64,000 nucleotides of DNA from Homarus americanus (GCF_018991925.1 NW_024724368.1:6102545-6166544); one strand, 5' to 3'. Positions 1-10,744 are shown, numbered from the stretch's first letter. Notes: generated from the sequence alone by a model not told the origin. Numbers and translations are program-made.

Positions 1-27
1 CAAGCTGTTGACTGAGGCAAAGCACAG

Positions 28-1175
28 ATGATGTCTTTTGATAACTCCTTGCCATCAGGGGTCCATGGTCCAGTTTCGAAGAAATTCATCACAATGAAAA
101 TCAAGAAGAAGTCCATGAGAGTATCAGGCAAAGATGTGTATGACATTAATCTCATCTACTACAGATTGTTGGGTCTACACCAAGCGAGGGACGTAGAACT
201 AACAACTGTCCTTAAGTACGAGCTAGCTCCTCTTCCAACACCCATGTTCACAGAGTCCCGAGGTATGCTCATTGCCACTTCAAAGTCGACACTCAAGAAG
301 AAATTCCAAGAGTTGGTTTCCGTCCGTCTATCACCGGATACACAAATCCTCATCATTGATGGATGTGCCATTCTGTGGTGTGTGCACTGGCCCTACAAGG
401 GAACTACCCAGGACTACGTGGACAATGATGTATTCGTCATCTTAGACCGCTACATGAACTACAGCATTAAGATTTCGACAAGATCGACACGAGCTGGTCA
501 ACATGTCATTCAGCACCATCGCCTCAATCCACAGAGTTCTCTGCCACCGCAGAAAACAGTCCTGACGGTAGCTGGTAATAAAGTCCAGCTCATCAACATA
601 GTCTGTGAAGAATTGATCAGAAGAGGACTTTAGAACAAGACCAAGCTAATCATAACCGGTACATATCCAATACCCGTACAAGTCAGTGGTGTTGTCCTTC
701 GGCGGAGGAGTGATTTAACAACTTACCACGAAGAGGCAGACGTTATCATCGTACAACAAATGGCGAACCTTGCAGAAAATGGGGCCACAAGCATAAATGT
801 ATTATGTGATGATACAGACGTCTTCGTGCTCCTCCTCCACAAACTTGGCCTCAGCTGCCAATTGACCATGGGAGCCACTCGTCCAGACAGAGCCATGATT
901 GATGTAGCAGCAACAGCAACGACACACACCAAGATTGCCCCACAGCTTCTGGCAATGCATGGCCTATCTGGGTGAGACAATGTTGCCTTGCTGTTTGGCG
1001 TTGGCAAAGCCACTGTTCTTGAGAACCTTTCAAGCCAAGCAGACTCAAAAGAAGCTAGGGGAACTGGATACCGCTATGCCAGAGGTAATCGACGAAGCTG
1101 CTAAGTTCATGGCCAAGTGCTATGGATGTACAAGTGAAAATGGAGTAACCCTTCCAGTGACGATGTTCAGGACGC
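28..1175 (+). pseudogene. Decayed gene of the DDTDVFVLLLH (PIN-like?) family
   Basis: Frame 1 reads as one protein from 28 to about 1025, interrupted by TAG at 631-633 and TGA at 973-975. The second stop falls where relatives, as I recall them, have Cys in the motif LSGCDTVA. The reading then moves to frame 2 (about 1022-1175, FQAKQTQKKLGELD through KCYGCTSENGV). Landmarks in order are LIIDGCAILW (about 357-386), DNDVFVILDRYMNYSIK, NKVQLINIVCEELI, EEADVIIVQQ, and CDDTDVFVLLLH (about 805-840). This order matches an uncharacterised multi-copy protein family known from fish, cnidarians and crustaceans. Its acidic motifs suggest a PIN/FEN-like nuclease fold, but that is inference. The start may lie beyond the window edge, since frame 1 has a stop just upstream (13-15). 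Homology fades after about 1175. The family is often high-copy, so this may be a mobile-element passenger rather than a host gene. Confidence 0.65.
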
Positions 1176-1520
1176 CTTGTGGATGGTCGTCTTTGTCCAG
1201 GGGTTTACACTTCACTGCAACTTCTCTCGAATATTCACCCGGTCCTGGTCGTCGGCGTGTACTCGTGATGGTGTTTCTTCTTTGTGGGTTGTGACATTTA
1301 CTTGTTTTTACCCTCCGGTCATGTCACCAACATCTTTGGTGAGTTTGGTAGAGACGTACATACTCATCGCCCATTTCATTTGATTCACAGACCTTGAAAA
1401 CACGGGTATAGACGCCATTTATTTGATTGTAGCCCTTGTAGTTAAGGAAATATTAAAAAAAAAAAGATGAATTTCAGTAATGGCCAGGATGGCAACACCT
1501 AAACTCTTTACTGCAACCAA
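1176..1520. other. No feature recognised downstream of the pseudogene
   Basis: This is mixed-complexity sequence with a run of A at about 1453-1464. Short open frames on the plus strand (for example 1177-1383) do not resemble a known protein. The stretch may be the remaining 3' part of the decayed gene at 28-1175, but I could not align it. Confidence 0.4.
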
Positions 1521-1635
1521 GGTGTAGGTGGTGAGTGTAGTGATCCAAAGGTGTAGGTGGTGAGTGTAGTGATCCCAAGGTGTAGGTGGTGAGTGTAGTG
1601 ATCCCAAGGTGTAGGTGGTGAGTGTAGTGATCACT
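1521..1635. repeat. 29-bp minisatellite, 4 copies
   Basis: The unit begins GGTGTAGGTGGTGAGTGTAG and recurs at 1521, 1550, 1579 and 1608, a 29-bp period with only a few substitutions. A short open frame on the minus strand here is the repeat in translation. Confidence 0.9.
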
Positions 1636-1869
1636 GGTTTAGAGTAATTTAGTGTAGTGACCACTGGGTGTACCGGCTCGATCTCTGGGTATAATTTGGC
1701 GAATGAATTAACCTTAAATATGTTCGTCATCAGTTCGACTTTTCACACAAACTAATTCCCTGTCGTGTCCTTGGTTCAGTCTCCAGCATTCTGATCCAGT
1801 GTTACACCGCCTTGCCAGTTAACCACGTCACTCCTTCCCACAGACACTGACACAAAAATGAGTCGAATA

Positions 1870-1941
1870 TAGCAGAGCGTGGTTTCGATCCACGGACCTC
1901 TGGGTTATGGGCCCAGCACGCTTCCACTGCGCCACTCTGCT
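1870..1941 (-). tRNA. Initiator tRNA-Met (CAT)
   Basis: On the minus strand this folds as a 72-nt cloverleaf. The acceptor AGCAGAG pairs with CTCTGCT, so A1:U72 is the first pair. The anticodon stem has three G:C pairs around the loop with CAT (GGGCCCATAACCC), and the T loop is ATCGAAA. These are the hallmarks of eukaryotic initiator tRNA rather than elongator tRNA-Met. The discriminator is A. It carries internal pol III A and B boxes, and a T5 run lies downstream on the minus strand (AAAAA near 1854 on plus). It has no intron. It is identical over its length to the copy at 12263-12334, while the flanks do not match, so it looks like a real gene copy rather than a SINE head. Confidence 0.95.
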
Positions 1942-2195
1942 TCTTAAATACACACAAAATGTTCCTGAATTTTTATTTGGTTTTAAGAATAGAAAATAGA
2001 TCATGGCTTAGATTTTGGAGTTTGTTTACTTGGTGTAGGTGGATGATGCTGCGTTGTGTAAGGAACCAGAGGTAAATGAGATAGATTTTGTGGGTCTTGT
2101 TGTGGAAGAGGAACACTAAAACAGAAAACATTTTTTTTTTACGGGGATTAACCCACCCGGGCACAGGTCACTGACCCACATCGGAGCTTGGGGGG
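1942..2195. other. Low-complexity flank, nothing recognised
   Basis: This AT-rich stretch lies between the tRNA-Met gene and the AAT microsatellite. It would hold the upstream region of the minus-strand tRNA, but I see no defined promoter element. Confidence 0.4.
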
Positions 2196-2199
2196 AAAA

Positions 2200-2202
<3 letters not shown>

Positions 2203-2296
<94 letters not shown>
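2203..2296. repeat. (AAT)n microsatellite
   Basis: An almost perfect ATA/AAT trinucleotide run of about 94 bp. Confidence 0.97.
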
Positions 2297-2297
<1 letters not shown>

Positions 2298-2369
2298 TTA
2301 ATAATTTTACAGTAATAATAATTAATAGGAAATAAAATCTATAATAAAAAAGTAAATAATCTTAAATAA

Positions 2370-2419
<50 letters not shown>
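2370..2419. repeat. (AAT)n microsatellite
   Basis: A second AAT run about 75 bp to the right of the first, separated by AT-rich sequence. The two are probably one older tract that has been interrupted. Confidence 0.95.
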
Positions 2420-2420
<1 letters not shown>

Positions 2421-3300
2421 GAACCATAAAGAAATAAAAAAATAAAAAAGGTCAAGAGTGAGAAACAATATATGTGTATGTTGTGTTGTCAATAGTAAGA
2501 AAAACAATTGAGACCCTGCAATTGTGTGTAAATGAAGCAGAAAGTCAGATCAGCAACCTGGGACTTGGTGACAATTTTTGTGATGCCATATGGCAGGAGG
2601 GTCTACCATTAGACAATACAGTATGCTTCCAATATCTTCCCAGGCGGTAGTACCTGTGATTATCTGATGACTAGACACCCCAGCTTATTACACGTGATTA
2701 AACTACCGTAACTCTTAACACTATCCAAATCTGCCCCACCAGGTATCGTAAAGTGAAATATACGGTGATTACTCTTCAGGTGATCAACATTCAAAGAGAG
2801 AGATTAACAACGAAATAATAGAGTGAGTTATTTTTGCTCCTGATAACGACCATCCTGTATAATGATGGGAAAATTCATAATAATAAAAGGGAGAAATGTT
2901 TTGACTGGTGTTGCTTCACTATTAACTGTGTTGGGCAGGTGGTGGTGACTGGTCCTTGTTGTGGTGGTGAATTTGTGTGTTGGTATTATTATTTGTGTGT
3001 CTTTCTTTGGTGAAATAATAACAACAAAGATTTTATATGTATTAATATGTTAGTGTTGGGGAGGGCGAGGTTAGTTTGAGCTTGTGTGTGTGCAAATTAT
3101 GACTTCAAGTCGAAGATTTGTATTGTAAAGTAATATTTATCTTAGTTCGTGTTAAAATATTAAACTAACAGTCTGTGCAAAAACAAACACAGCACAATTT
3201 TCATGTTACAAAACAGATCTCGTTACACAGAGATATTACTGTACTATACGGATTTAATTACATATTGTGATGATTTTTAACTTTTTATAAAATGGGTACC
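2420..3300. other. Lower-copy intergenic sequence
   Basis: AT-rich and mostly non-repetitive. I see no open frame with recognisable homology and no RNA gene until the tRNA-Val at 3303. Confidence 0.5.
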
Positions 3301-3302
3301 CG

Positions 3303-3375
3303 TGTTTCCGCCCGGGATCGAACCGGGGACCTTGCGCGTGTGAGGCGCACGTGATAACCACTACACTACGGAAAC
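3303..3375 (-). tRNA. tRNA-Val (CAC)
   Basis: On the minus strand this is a 73-nt cloverleaf. The acceptor GTTTCCG pairs with CGGAAAC, the D arm reads TAGTGTAGTGGTTATCA, the anticodon loop reads CTCACAC with anticodon CAC, and the T arm contains GGTTCGATCCC with discriminator A. It closely resembles animal tRNA-Val-CAC. The A box and B box are intact, and a short T4 lies downstream on the minus strand. It is identical to the copy at 47369-47441, about 44 kb away in the opposite orientation. Confidence 0.95.
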
Positions 3376-3599
3376 CTGTAATTGTTTAGGGTAGTCTGTC
3401 AGGAAGGAATTAATCCTTTCTGTGGTATAATTTCTAAGTCTTTGACCTCAGTCTGTGGGAGATGTGGTGCGACCCTTAACCTTTGGTACAATCTTTGACC
3501 TTATGTACTACCCGTGTCGTTTGATGCCAGCCTTGACCTTCAGTATGGCTTGGGTCATCACTTGGCTAACTAACTTGCAAAATTCACCAGTTTCTCTAC

Positions 3600-3700
3600 A
3601 CTACTACTACTACCACCGTCTTACATCACCACCACCATCTTACATCACCACCACCATCTTACACCATCACGCATCACCGTCACCACCACACACCACTGTG
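3600..3700. repeat. ACC/ATC-rich simple repeat
   Basis: Imperfect TACCACC/CATCACC triplet-type repeats. The open frame at 3455-3703 ends in this tract and has no recognisable homology. Confidence 0.75.
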
Positions 3701-3761
3701 TAACATTCACTGCCATAATATCCTGACCATTGGGGTAAACCTTACTCTGTAATCCTTCTGC

Positions 3762-3822
3762 ACCACCGCTCACAGGATGAGTGTGGGGTGCACAAAAAAC
3801 TAGCCGCTGTAAGTGGCCAAAA
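3762..3822 (-). repeat. R1 dispersed repeat, short copy
   Basis: On the minus strand it reads GCCACTTACAGCGGCTAG followed by TGTGCACCCCACACTCATCC and GAGCGGT. This is the conserved core of the family also found at 10038, 10309, 14422 and 52425. Only about 60 bp of the core is present here. Confidence 0.85.
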
Positions 3823-3837
3823 AAAATCCATCACTAT

Positions 3838-3980
3838 CCTACACCATCATTACCACCACTACCACCACCATCTCCTACCACTACCCTACACCACACATCA
3901 CCACTACCCTACACCACACACCACCATCTTCCACCCCTACCCCACACACCACCACCATCTCTCAACACCCATAATTACAC
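3838..3980. repeat. ACC-rich minisatellite
   Basis: Degenerate repeats of CTACCACCAC and CCCTACACCACACA. The overlapping open frames (3781-4008 and 3788-4117) are repeat translations. Confidence 0.8.
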
Positions 3981-4139
3981 CCAGGCTCACTCCTCACTTT
4001 TGTTTTAGCAGGAGGCGAGGATCATTGTTTGGCCACAGTACCCGGCAGTTAGTGTCGGCCGGTGCTTTTATCTGTGACCTAATAAATTCCTGGGCGCGGC
4101 TCACTAACCTGCTGTGATATAAAACAGAATTGATTGAGG

Positions 4140-4365
4140 AGGGGGGGGGTGGTTAAGGGGAAAGTGGGATTTTGGGAGGAGCGGAGGGCAAGGGCAGGGA
4201 GGGGCTGGTTTTAGGGGAGGGCGGGGTTTGGGAGGGTTTAGAGGATGAGGTAGGGTAGGGGGAATGTTTAGGGGATGAAGTGGAAGAGGGACCTGGAGAG
4301 GGGACGAAGGTGGAGACTATTCTAGGTTTGGGTAAGGTAGGGTAGGGTAGGGTAGGGTTGTACAC
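4140..4365. repeat. G-rich tract ending in (TAGGG)n
   Basis: Purine/G-rich plus strand (GGGGAGGGCGGGG-type runs) that ends in five TAGGG units near 4330-4360. The minus-strand proline/serine-rich open frame at 4153-4386 is this composition in translation. Confidence 0.8.
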
Positions 4366-4417
4366 ACTAACATAATTCATTAACATAATTGATCAACTAC
4401 CATTACAAAATCACCAT

Positions 4418-4495
4418 GACGGCCACCACCATCACCACCACCATCATCACCATCACCACCACCATCACCATCATCACCACCACCACCACCAGCTA
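4418..4495. repeat. (ACC/ATC)n simple repeat
   Basis: A run of CACCAC and CATCAC units of about 78 bp. Confidence 0.9.
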
Positions 4496-4499
4496 ACTA

Positions 4500-5345
4500 C
4501 TAATCTTTTGTTACCGAATGAAGGAGATTTTTTTGTTTTTAAGTGTGATTTAACGCAGCAGATGACGACCACTTTCTTCAGGGTCAACTTGTGTCTTGTT
4601 AGTCACTTTTATTATTTAGTGATTCTTTTGTTTAGTTGTTTTATGTGTTGTTTTTTTAGGTTTTATTTGTTTTGTGTCTCAGGGTTTGTTTGTGTTTTTC
4701 TGGGCTAAATTGTCTCTCGTGACTTGTGTTCTCTGTGTTAATTTATTTTTCAGTATTTCTTGAATATTTTAAAGTTGCTTGTCTGCTTTCAGGGTTTACA
4801 TCTGTTTCTTAACTCAGTAACACACGCAAACACTACGAATTCCTTTACGCTTCAGCTGTTTGGCTTCATTGCTTCATTCACTGTTCACATCTTAGCATCA
4901 CCTTAGTAATCCGGGTCACCTTAACTCACTTGGTATCCTTCAAGTGAGTTTTTTCATCTTGACGTCATTGTAATATCCATCACTGTTACGCTTGGTTCAT
5001 TGTTCCCAGTATGTACCTTGATCTAATTACACCAAATGTTGCCTAATGGGGAAAACTGTCAAGGCTAATGGAGACGAGATAATGGGGATGGAGGGGAGCA
5101 GCGTTTTTATGTGTGTGCGCGATTGTGTGTATGTGTTGCGCGGTCGACCAGCTGTGGGTGGACTTTCATCTGCTAACGTAAAGATTGGTGGTTGTATTCG
5201 TGTTGGCTCAGGTTATCACGTCTGGCACTATTGTTGACACTCGAGGCCCTGACGTAACACCTATTGTCAACGTGAGCTGTAAAGACACGGAGGCGGCAAT
5301 AGAGGCAAGGACGGTGTTGAAACTGGGTGCTGTCTCTGATCGACA
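4500..5345. other. Lower-copy intergenic sequence
   Basis: T-rich sequence (4500-4800) then mixed composition. Short open frames at 4508-4708 and 5046-5237 show no domain or known family. Nothing further supported. Confidence 0.45.
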
Positions 5346-5359
5346 CCTGATCCATTTAA

Positions 5360-5455
5360 TAGTAGTAGTAGTAGTAGTAGTAGTTGTTGTAGTAGTAGCG
5401 GTATTAGTAGTAGTAGGATTAGTTGTAATAGTAGTGGTAGCAGTAGAAGAGTAGT
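5360..5455. repeat. (TAG)n microsatellite
   Basis: Imperfect TAG repeats with GTTGTTG and GCGGTA interruptions. The valine-rich open frame over it is an artefact. Confidence 0.92.
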
Positions 5456-5573
5456 ACGAAAGGTGGTGGGGATGTAAGTTTATGGTAGAGTCTCAGAACA
5501 GTTTCGACGCCATTTAGTCCCACAGTTTAATATTGAGACAGTAAGGAAGATAAGTTGGCTATATCTTTGAGAA

Positions 5574-5870
5574 ACTGTCCCTTACCCTCAAGCTCTCCCT
5601 CCCTCCCTCACATTCTTTCCCTCAACCTCTTCCCTTCCTTTTTCTTTCTCTTCTCTCCTCTTCTCTTCCTCTACTCCTCTCTCACTTTCTCTATTTTTCC
5701 TTCTCTTCCTCTCTTTTTAACTCCCTTCTTTTTCTCACCTCCCTCCTCTCTTCTATCCCCCTCCTCCCTCCTTCTACCTCCTTCTACCCTCTCCCTCCCT
5801 CCTTCTACCCTTCTCCTCCCTCCCATTACCCTCTCCCTCCCTCCTTCTACCCTCCTCCTCCTCCCGCTTA
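5574..5870. repeat. Polypyrimidine tract
   Basis: Nearly pure C/T on the plus strand for about 300 bp, with subrepeats such as CTCCCTCCTTCTACC. The 219-aa open frame at 5555-6214 runs through this, the CT run and the TTA run, and is not a gene. Confidence 0.92.
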
Positions 5871-5909
5871 AATCACGTACTCCTACCCTCGATTTCTGTT
5901 TGCTTCGAC

Positions 5910-5946
5910 AGACAGACAGGCAGGCAGGCAGGCAGGCAGGCAGACA

Positions 5947-5996
<50 letters not shown>
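5910..5996. repeat. (CAGA/CAGG)n followed by (CT)n
   Basis: Tandem CAGG units (about 5920-5944) pass directly into a CT run of about 48 bp, making a compound microsatellite. Confidence 0.95.
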
Positions 5997-5999
<3 letters not shown>

Positions 6000-6029
6000 A
6001 TGTCTTCCAAATCCTTTGCATGCAGCTTT

Positions 6030-6078
6030 TATTATTATTGTTATTGTTATTGTTTATTATTATTGTTTATTATTATTG

Positions 6079-6140
<62 letters not shown>
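6030..6140. repeat. (TTA/TTG)n microsatellite
   Basis: TTATTATTG blocks pass into pure ATT for about 70 bp. Confidence 0.95.
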
Positions 6141-6334
6141 CATACCTTCAGTCACTCGTAATGAACACAGTCGGTCAAGCTTCTCCCCGTTGTTGTAGAG
6201 AAAATGAACACTAAATAGATCGTTCCCTCAACCCCTCATTCAGAGAGTTTTATGTGTCGCAATTTATAGATGTTGACTGACTAGTGTGTTACTAAACCAT
6301 GTTACGTGTTGAAAGACCTTAGTTGTTGACGTTA

Positions 6335-6440
6335 ATAACATTATGACGTCACCGTTAACATTATGACGTCAGCGTTAACATTATGACGTCACCGTTAACA
6401 TTATGACGTCACCGTTAACATTATGACGTCAGCGTTAACT
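6335..6440. repeat. 20-bp tandem repeat carrying five CRE octamers
   Basis: The unit ACATTATGACGTCASCGTTA repeats five times with an exact 20-bp period. TGACGTCA occurs at 6344, 6364, 6384, 6404 and 6424. The octamer is the canonical palindromic CREB/ATF site. Copies differ only in C or G after the octamer. No adjacent gene is visible, so a regulatory role is speculative. Confidence 0.95.
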
Positions 6441-6790
6441 CCTGCATTGCCACGTCCCGTTTTCTATAATGACACCTCCTGCCCAAACAAGCAGCCCAGA
6501 CTAATTTATTCCATGCATCGACAATGTGATTGGCTGTAAATATAAACATTATAATGCATTGTGTGCTTGTAGCTGTATCGATATTTACTTTTCAATATAT
6601 CGAATAGAATTTTTATTGTCTAACAAATACCAAAAAACACGATATATTACTTCATATATTCTTAACAGTTTAATAATAAAAATCATCAAATATTAACAGA
6701 CGCTGAGACTTCACAGACGGTTTAAATTATCCCCATACTCCTTATAGAGAGTTAGTAGGAGTTGTTCGTAACTATGAAACGCCATAAACA
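6441..6790. other. AT-rich intergenic sequence
   Basis: No gene or repeat recognised. CATTATAATGCATTGTGTG and ATCGATATT-type words occur but give no clear structure. Confidence 0.45.
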
Positions 6791-6794
6791 CCAT

Positions 6795-7170
6795 TAACAT
6801 CCATCATTAACAAACGCCATAACCACCATTAAGACCCAACCACCACCATTAACACCCAGCATCACCACCATTAACACCCAGCATCACCACCATTAACACC
6901 CATCACCAACCACCATCACCACCATTGATTTAACACCCAGCATCACCACCTTAACACAGCATCACCACCATTAGCACCAGCATCACCACCATTAACACCC
7001 ACCATACACCACAGCATCACCACCATTAACACCCAGCATCACCACCATTAACACCCAGCATCACCAACCATCCATTATCACCACCATTACGCAGCATCAC
7101 CAACCATTAACACAGCATCACCACCATTAGCATCCACCATTAGCACCCAGCATCACCACCATTAACCATA
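6795..7170. repeat. CACCACCATTAACACCCAGCAT minisatellite
   Basis: Degenerate tandem units of about 22 bp (core CACCATTAACACCCAGCAT) run for about 375 bp with many indels, including truncated units near 6950 and 7090. Confidence 0.92.
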
Positions 7171-7269
7171 ACACATTCACAACAAGGGACACCACTTTTA
7201 ATATTTAATTTGGGTGACCCAGACGATTTTATTCATCATAGAGCGAGGAGGGTTAGAGACAACCTCAAT

Positions 7270-7622
7270 TAACCCCCACTCCCCCACCCTCACCCTTCCT
7301 TCCACCCTCTCCCACCCTCCCCATCCTCTCCACCCTCTCCCACCCCCTCCCCATCCTCTCCACCCTCCCACCCTCTCCCATCCTCTCCCACCCTCTCCTC
7401 CTCCTCCTACCCTATCCCACCTCTCCCTACCTTCTCCTACCCTATCCCACCCTCTCCCTCTCCCACCCTATCCCACCCCTCTCCTCACCTCCTTCTCCCA
7501 CCCTCTCCCCATCCCACCCTCTCCCCTCCCCCACCTCCCCCCTCCCACCTCTCCCTCACCCTTCCCTTCTCCCCACCCTCCCCACCTCTCCCACCCTCCC
7601 CACCCTCCCCACCCCTTCCCTC
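7270..7622. repeat. C-rich CCCACCCTCTCC minisatellite
   Basis: Short units of CCCACCCTCTCC type. The 140-aa proline-rich open frame at 7214-7636 is the repeat in translation. Confidence 0.92.
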
Positions 7623-7924
7623 AAGCTATCAGGTGAGCAGTATATATATATCAAATAAATTAAACGGTTTAATTTATGAGCCATCAAAGTTTATCCTGCT
7701 TGATATTAAGTCAGGGAGTGTTGTGGTTATAATATATTCAGTGAGGCGGGTCTGTGGTGATCAATATTCAGTTAGCAGTATTGAGAGGAGAGAGGCTGGT
7801 CATCCCACACACACGTCATCTCTATTCATGAGGTTAAATCTATCTATATTCATAAACTAATGATACTAGGAAAAAATCCTATAAATTATTATTTTTTTTT
7901 TAAAGATTGGGTTCATCGTCTTAC

Positions 7925-8048
<124 letters not shown>

Positions 8049-8224
8049 TCACCCTCACCTGCACATCAGGTTCCCAGGTGGTGAAGGTCATTAAGAACAA
8101 TTCAGTCAACAGGTACAGAGAAAATAATTACCTCAATCCATCTTACCTGTCCTAAATTTTTACCTCTTGTCACTTATAATATCAATTAACAGGTAACATT
8201 ATACCTTTCCTCGGTCTTCGCCTT

Positions 8225-8395
8225 CACTGACGTGAATGATGTTTTTCGCTTGTGAGGATTTTTTTTTCTGGTACGTTAGGTTAGGTTAGATTAGGTTAGG
8301 TTAGGTTAGGATTAGAGTTAGAATTGGGTTAGGTTAGGTTAGTGTTAAGGTGGTTAATATTCAAGTGAAATAACGGGTTACTGATCTTGACGAGA
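8225..8395. mobile_element. FB-TTAGG foldback element, diverged copy
   Basis: A centre of TTAGG units (8275-8342) is followed by the typical right-hand arm words GGTGGTTAATATTCAAGTGA and AAATAACGGG. The left arm is strongly eroded (GACGTGAATGATG). Assigned to the family by its layout. Confidence is lower than for the copies at 28444, 33958 and 34884. Confidence 0.55.
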
Positions 8396-8461
8396 TTTGA
8401 TATTTAAATAGATAGAAAGACAAATATTTTGACAGACAGACGAATGAAAAGGTAGGCGGGA

Positions 8462-8545
8462 AGATAGATAGATAGACGAATATATATATCTATCTAGAAA
8501 TATGAATAGATAGACAGACAGACAGAGACAGACAGACAGACAGAT
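8462..8545. repeat. (GATA)n/(GACA)n microsatellites
   Basis: GATAGATA runs, a TATATATCTATC stretch, then GACAGACA runs. Confidence 0.9.
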
Positions 8546-8808
8546 CATCTATCGTGGAATCCATCACTTGATCTCCCCGCCTCTTTAACCCCAACAAAAC
8601 AAGCACCAAAGACTGTATGGCCCCAAATCTCATAAAGGTGCATTGGATCGCGTCTCTATAACCAACGCGTCAGTATTAAAGGGAACAGACAGACACATGT
8701 ACCACCACCAGTACAGTGAGGGTCTTTACCGTCAGATCAGGCCCTGATTCACTGAGTTAGTACCCCTTAAGTCACCAAGTGAGTTTATTGTACGAGATGG
8801 CTGTGAAT

Positions 8809-8935
<127 letters not shown>

Positions 8936-8954
8936 ATTGTAGTTTGTTTTCTGT

Positions 8955-9212
8955 GCGGGTTGGGGGAGGAGGTGTGTGTGTTGGGGAGGGAGGGGGTGTG
9001 TGTGTTGGGGGGAGGGGGAGGTGTGTGTGTTGGGGAGGGAGGTGTGTGTGGGGAGGGAGGGAGGTGTGTGTGTGTTGGGGAGGGAGGGTGTGTGTGTGGG
9101 GGAGGAGGGTGTGTGTGTGTTGGGAGGAGGAGGTGTGTGTGTGTGTTGGGAGGAGGAGGTGTGTGTGTGTTGGGGGAGGGAGAGGTGTGTGTGTTGGGGG
9201 AGGTGTATAGGG
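8955..9212. repeat. G-rich GTGTGTGTTGGGGAGGGAG minisatellite
   Basis: About 12 units of 18-27 bp mixing GTGTGTGTT with GGGGAGGGAGG. It directly follows the GT microsatellite and probably grew from it. Glycine/cysteine-rich open frames over it in three frames are artefacts. The repeated G runs could form quadruplexes. Confidence 0.92.
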
Positions 9213-9274
9213 TAACCTACAACATTCCTGTCAACCTCTATAACATCAACATCAACTTAAGTGAAATTCTGTTT

Positions 9275-9705
9275 GTATCACCACCATCACCCAGCGTTAG
9301 GACCTACCACCATCGCTACCACCCCCTCAACCACCGTCACCACCATTACCCATCGTCATGACCTTTCAGCTGCTAAAACCACCACCACTCCGCCAATACA
9401 ACCATCTCTCCGTCAACCACCACCACCCTCCGTAGCCACTACCACCTCTCCGTCAACCACCACCACCACCACCCGTCAACTACTACACCTCAACCACCTC
9501 CCCTAAGGGTGGTGGAGCACCACCATCGGCTATAAACAACCACCACCATCGCCTACCACCACCCCTCAACCACCACTCACCACCACCATCGGCTATAAAC
9601 AACCACCACCATCGCCTCTCCTCCACCACTCTTCAACCATCATACCAACCTCCCTGTCAACCACCACCAATACCACCCCGTCAGCCACCACCACAATAAT
9701 AGTTT
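9275..9705. repeat. CACCACCATC-type minisatellite
   Basis: Degenerate CACCACCA, CGTCAACCAC and ATCGGCTATAAACAAC units. A longer block, ATCGGCTATAAACAACCACC, occurs twice (about 9526 and 9589). Confidence 0.88.
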
Positions 9706-10035
9706 AACAGCAACACAGGGTCAACATTGTCTAAATATTACCACTGGGGCGCCATACAGGGAGTCACGACGCGCGGGACCTGTGAGACTGACACCTCCAT
9801 TAGGCCAGGTAATGAAGGTGTTGTGTGAGCCCAGCGCCGAGGAGGAGGCTGATAAGGGAAGGGATAAGGGAGGGAAGGATGAAGGGAGGAGGGAGAGGAG
9901 GAGAGGGTATTACTACTTATCAGTGAAGCGGGGATGGTTATCTGCAGGAGAGGAGCCCTGCAGTATACTCTGTTCCCACGAGCTGTGTTACGCCCCATGA
10001 GTCCTCTTGATGGTGATAATTTTTTCATCTAATTT
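9706..10035. other. Mixed intergenic sequence
   Basis: Contains a GGGA/GGAGGA-rich patch (9838-9906). No gene recognised. The short open frames at 9738-10028 and 9782-10000 overlap on opposite strands and show no homology. Confidence 0.45.
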
Positions 10036-10037
10036 TA

Positions 10038-10190
10038 CAGCAGAGCGGCTAGTTTACTGTGCATCCCATACTCATCTTGTAAGTGGTAGCGTGAAAGAAT
10101 TACTGAGTTGAGGCCTTGAATGTTAGCGAATATTTCCAGTACATTGTGTGTTTTGTTTCGTACATCGGAGTTGAATTTAATTATTCACAC
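10038..10190 (+). repeat. R1 dispersed repeat, diverged copy
   Basis: Starts GCGGCTAGTTTACTGTGCAT, continues CATACTCATCTTGTAAG, GGTAGCGTGAAAGAATTACT, and ends near ACATTGTGTGTTTTGTTTCG. It lacks the GTGTATAACAG and CCCCAGTGGTCAGGAT middle block seen in the other copies. Confidence 0.85.
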
Positions 10191-10289
10191 CTGCATGTGT
10201 GACATACTGCACTGTGAGACTATAATATTATGTTTGGCCACAGTGGTAGGAGTGGTAGTGGTGGTGAGGGACAATTATTATTTATACTT

Positions 10290-10585
10290 TTAATTTTGCC
10301 ACTTACAGCGGCTAGTTGTTTGTGCACCCCATACTCATCCTGTAAGCAGTAGCGCAAAATAATTACAGAGAAGAGGCCACGAGGGCGTGTATAACAGACC
10401 CCAGTGGTCAGGATTTTATGACGTTGAATGTTTCAGAATATTGCATATACATTGTTTAGTTCACTACTGTACATGCAGGGTGACTTAGTGAGTACAGCAG
10501 TGTGAGGCAGTATGTCTTTGTTATTTACATTTGCGTGAAAGGTATTCAAGCACATTGTGTGTTTGGTTCAATACATGGGAGGTGG
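10290..10585 (+). repeat. R1 dispersed repeat, long copy
   Basis: Begins TTTTGCCACTTACAGCGGC, then GTGCACCCCATACTCATCC, GGCGTGTATAACAGACCCCA, GTGGTCAGGATTTTATG, and ends ATTCAAGCACATTGTGTGTT then TGGTTCAATACATG. It aligns along its length with the copy at 52395-52712. It sits about 100 bp after the diverged copy at 10038, in the same orientation. No coding capacity seen. Confidence 0.9.
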
Positions 10586-10744
10586 TGATGGTGGTGGGTA
10601 GGGAGGTGGTAGAGGGCTGACACACACGGCAGGTGGGTGGCACAGCAGGGGGCCGCCGACCTGCCAACACGTGAAGCTTCTCCATCATATCGTGTTGTTT
10701 AATGAATAAATTCCGTGGAAGAATGTGCTGTGTTGTGGTGGCCG

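Noticed and set aside
5555..6214. Plus-strand open frame of 219 aa
   Set aside because: It crosses a polypyrimidine tract, a CT run and a TTA run. The Ser/Leu/Pro composition is the repeat in translation.
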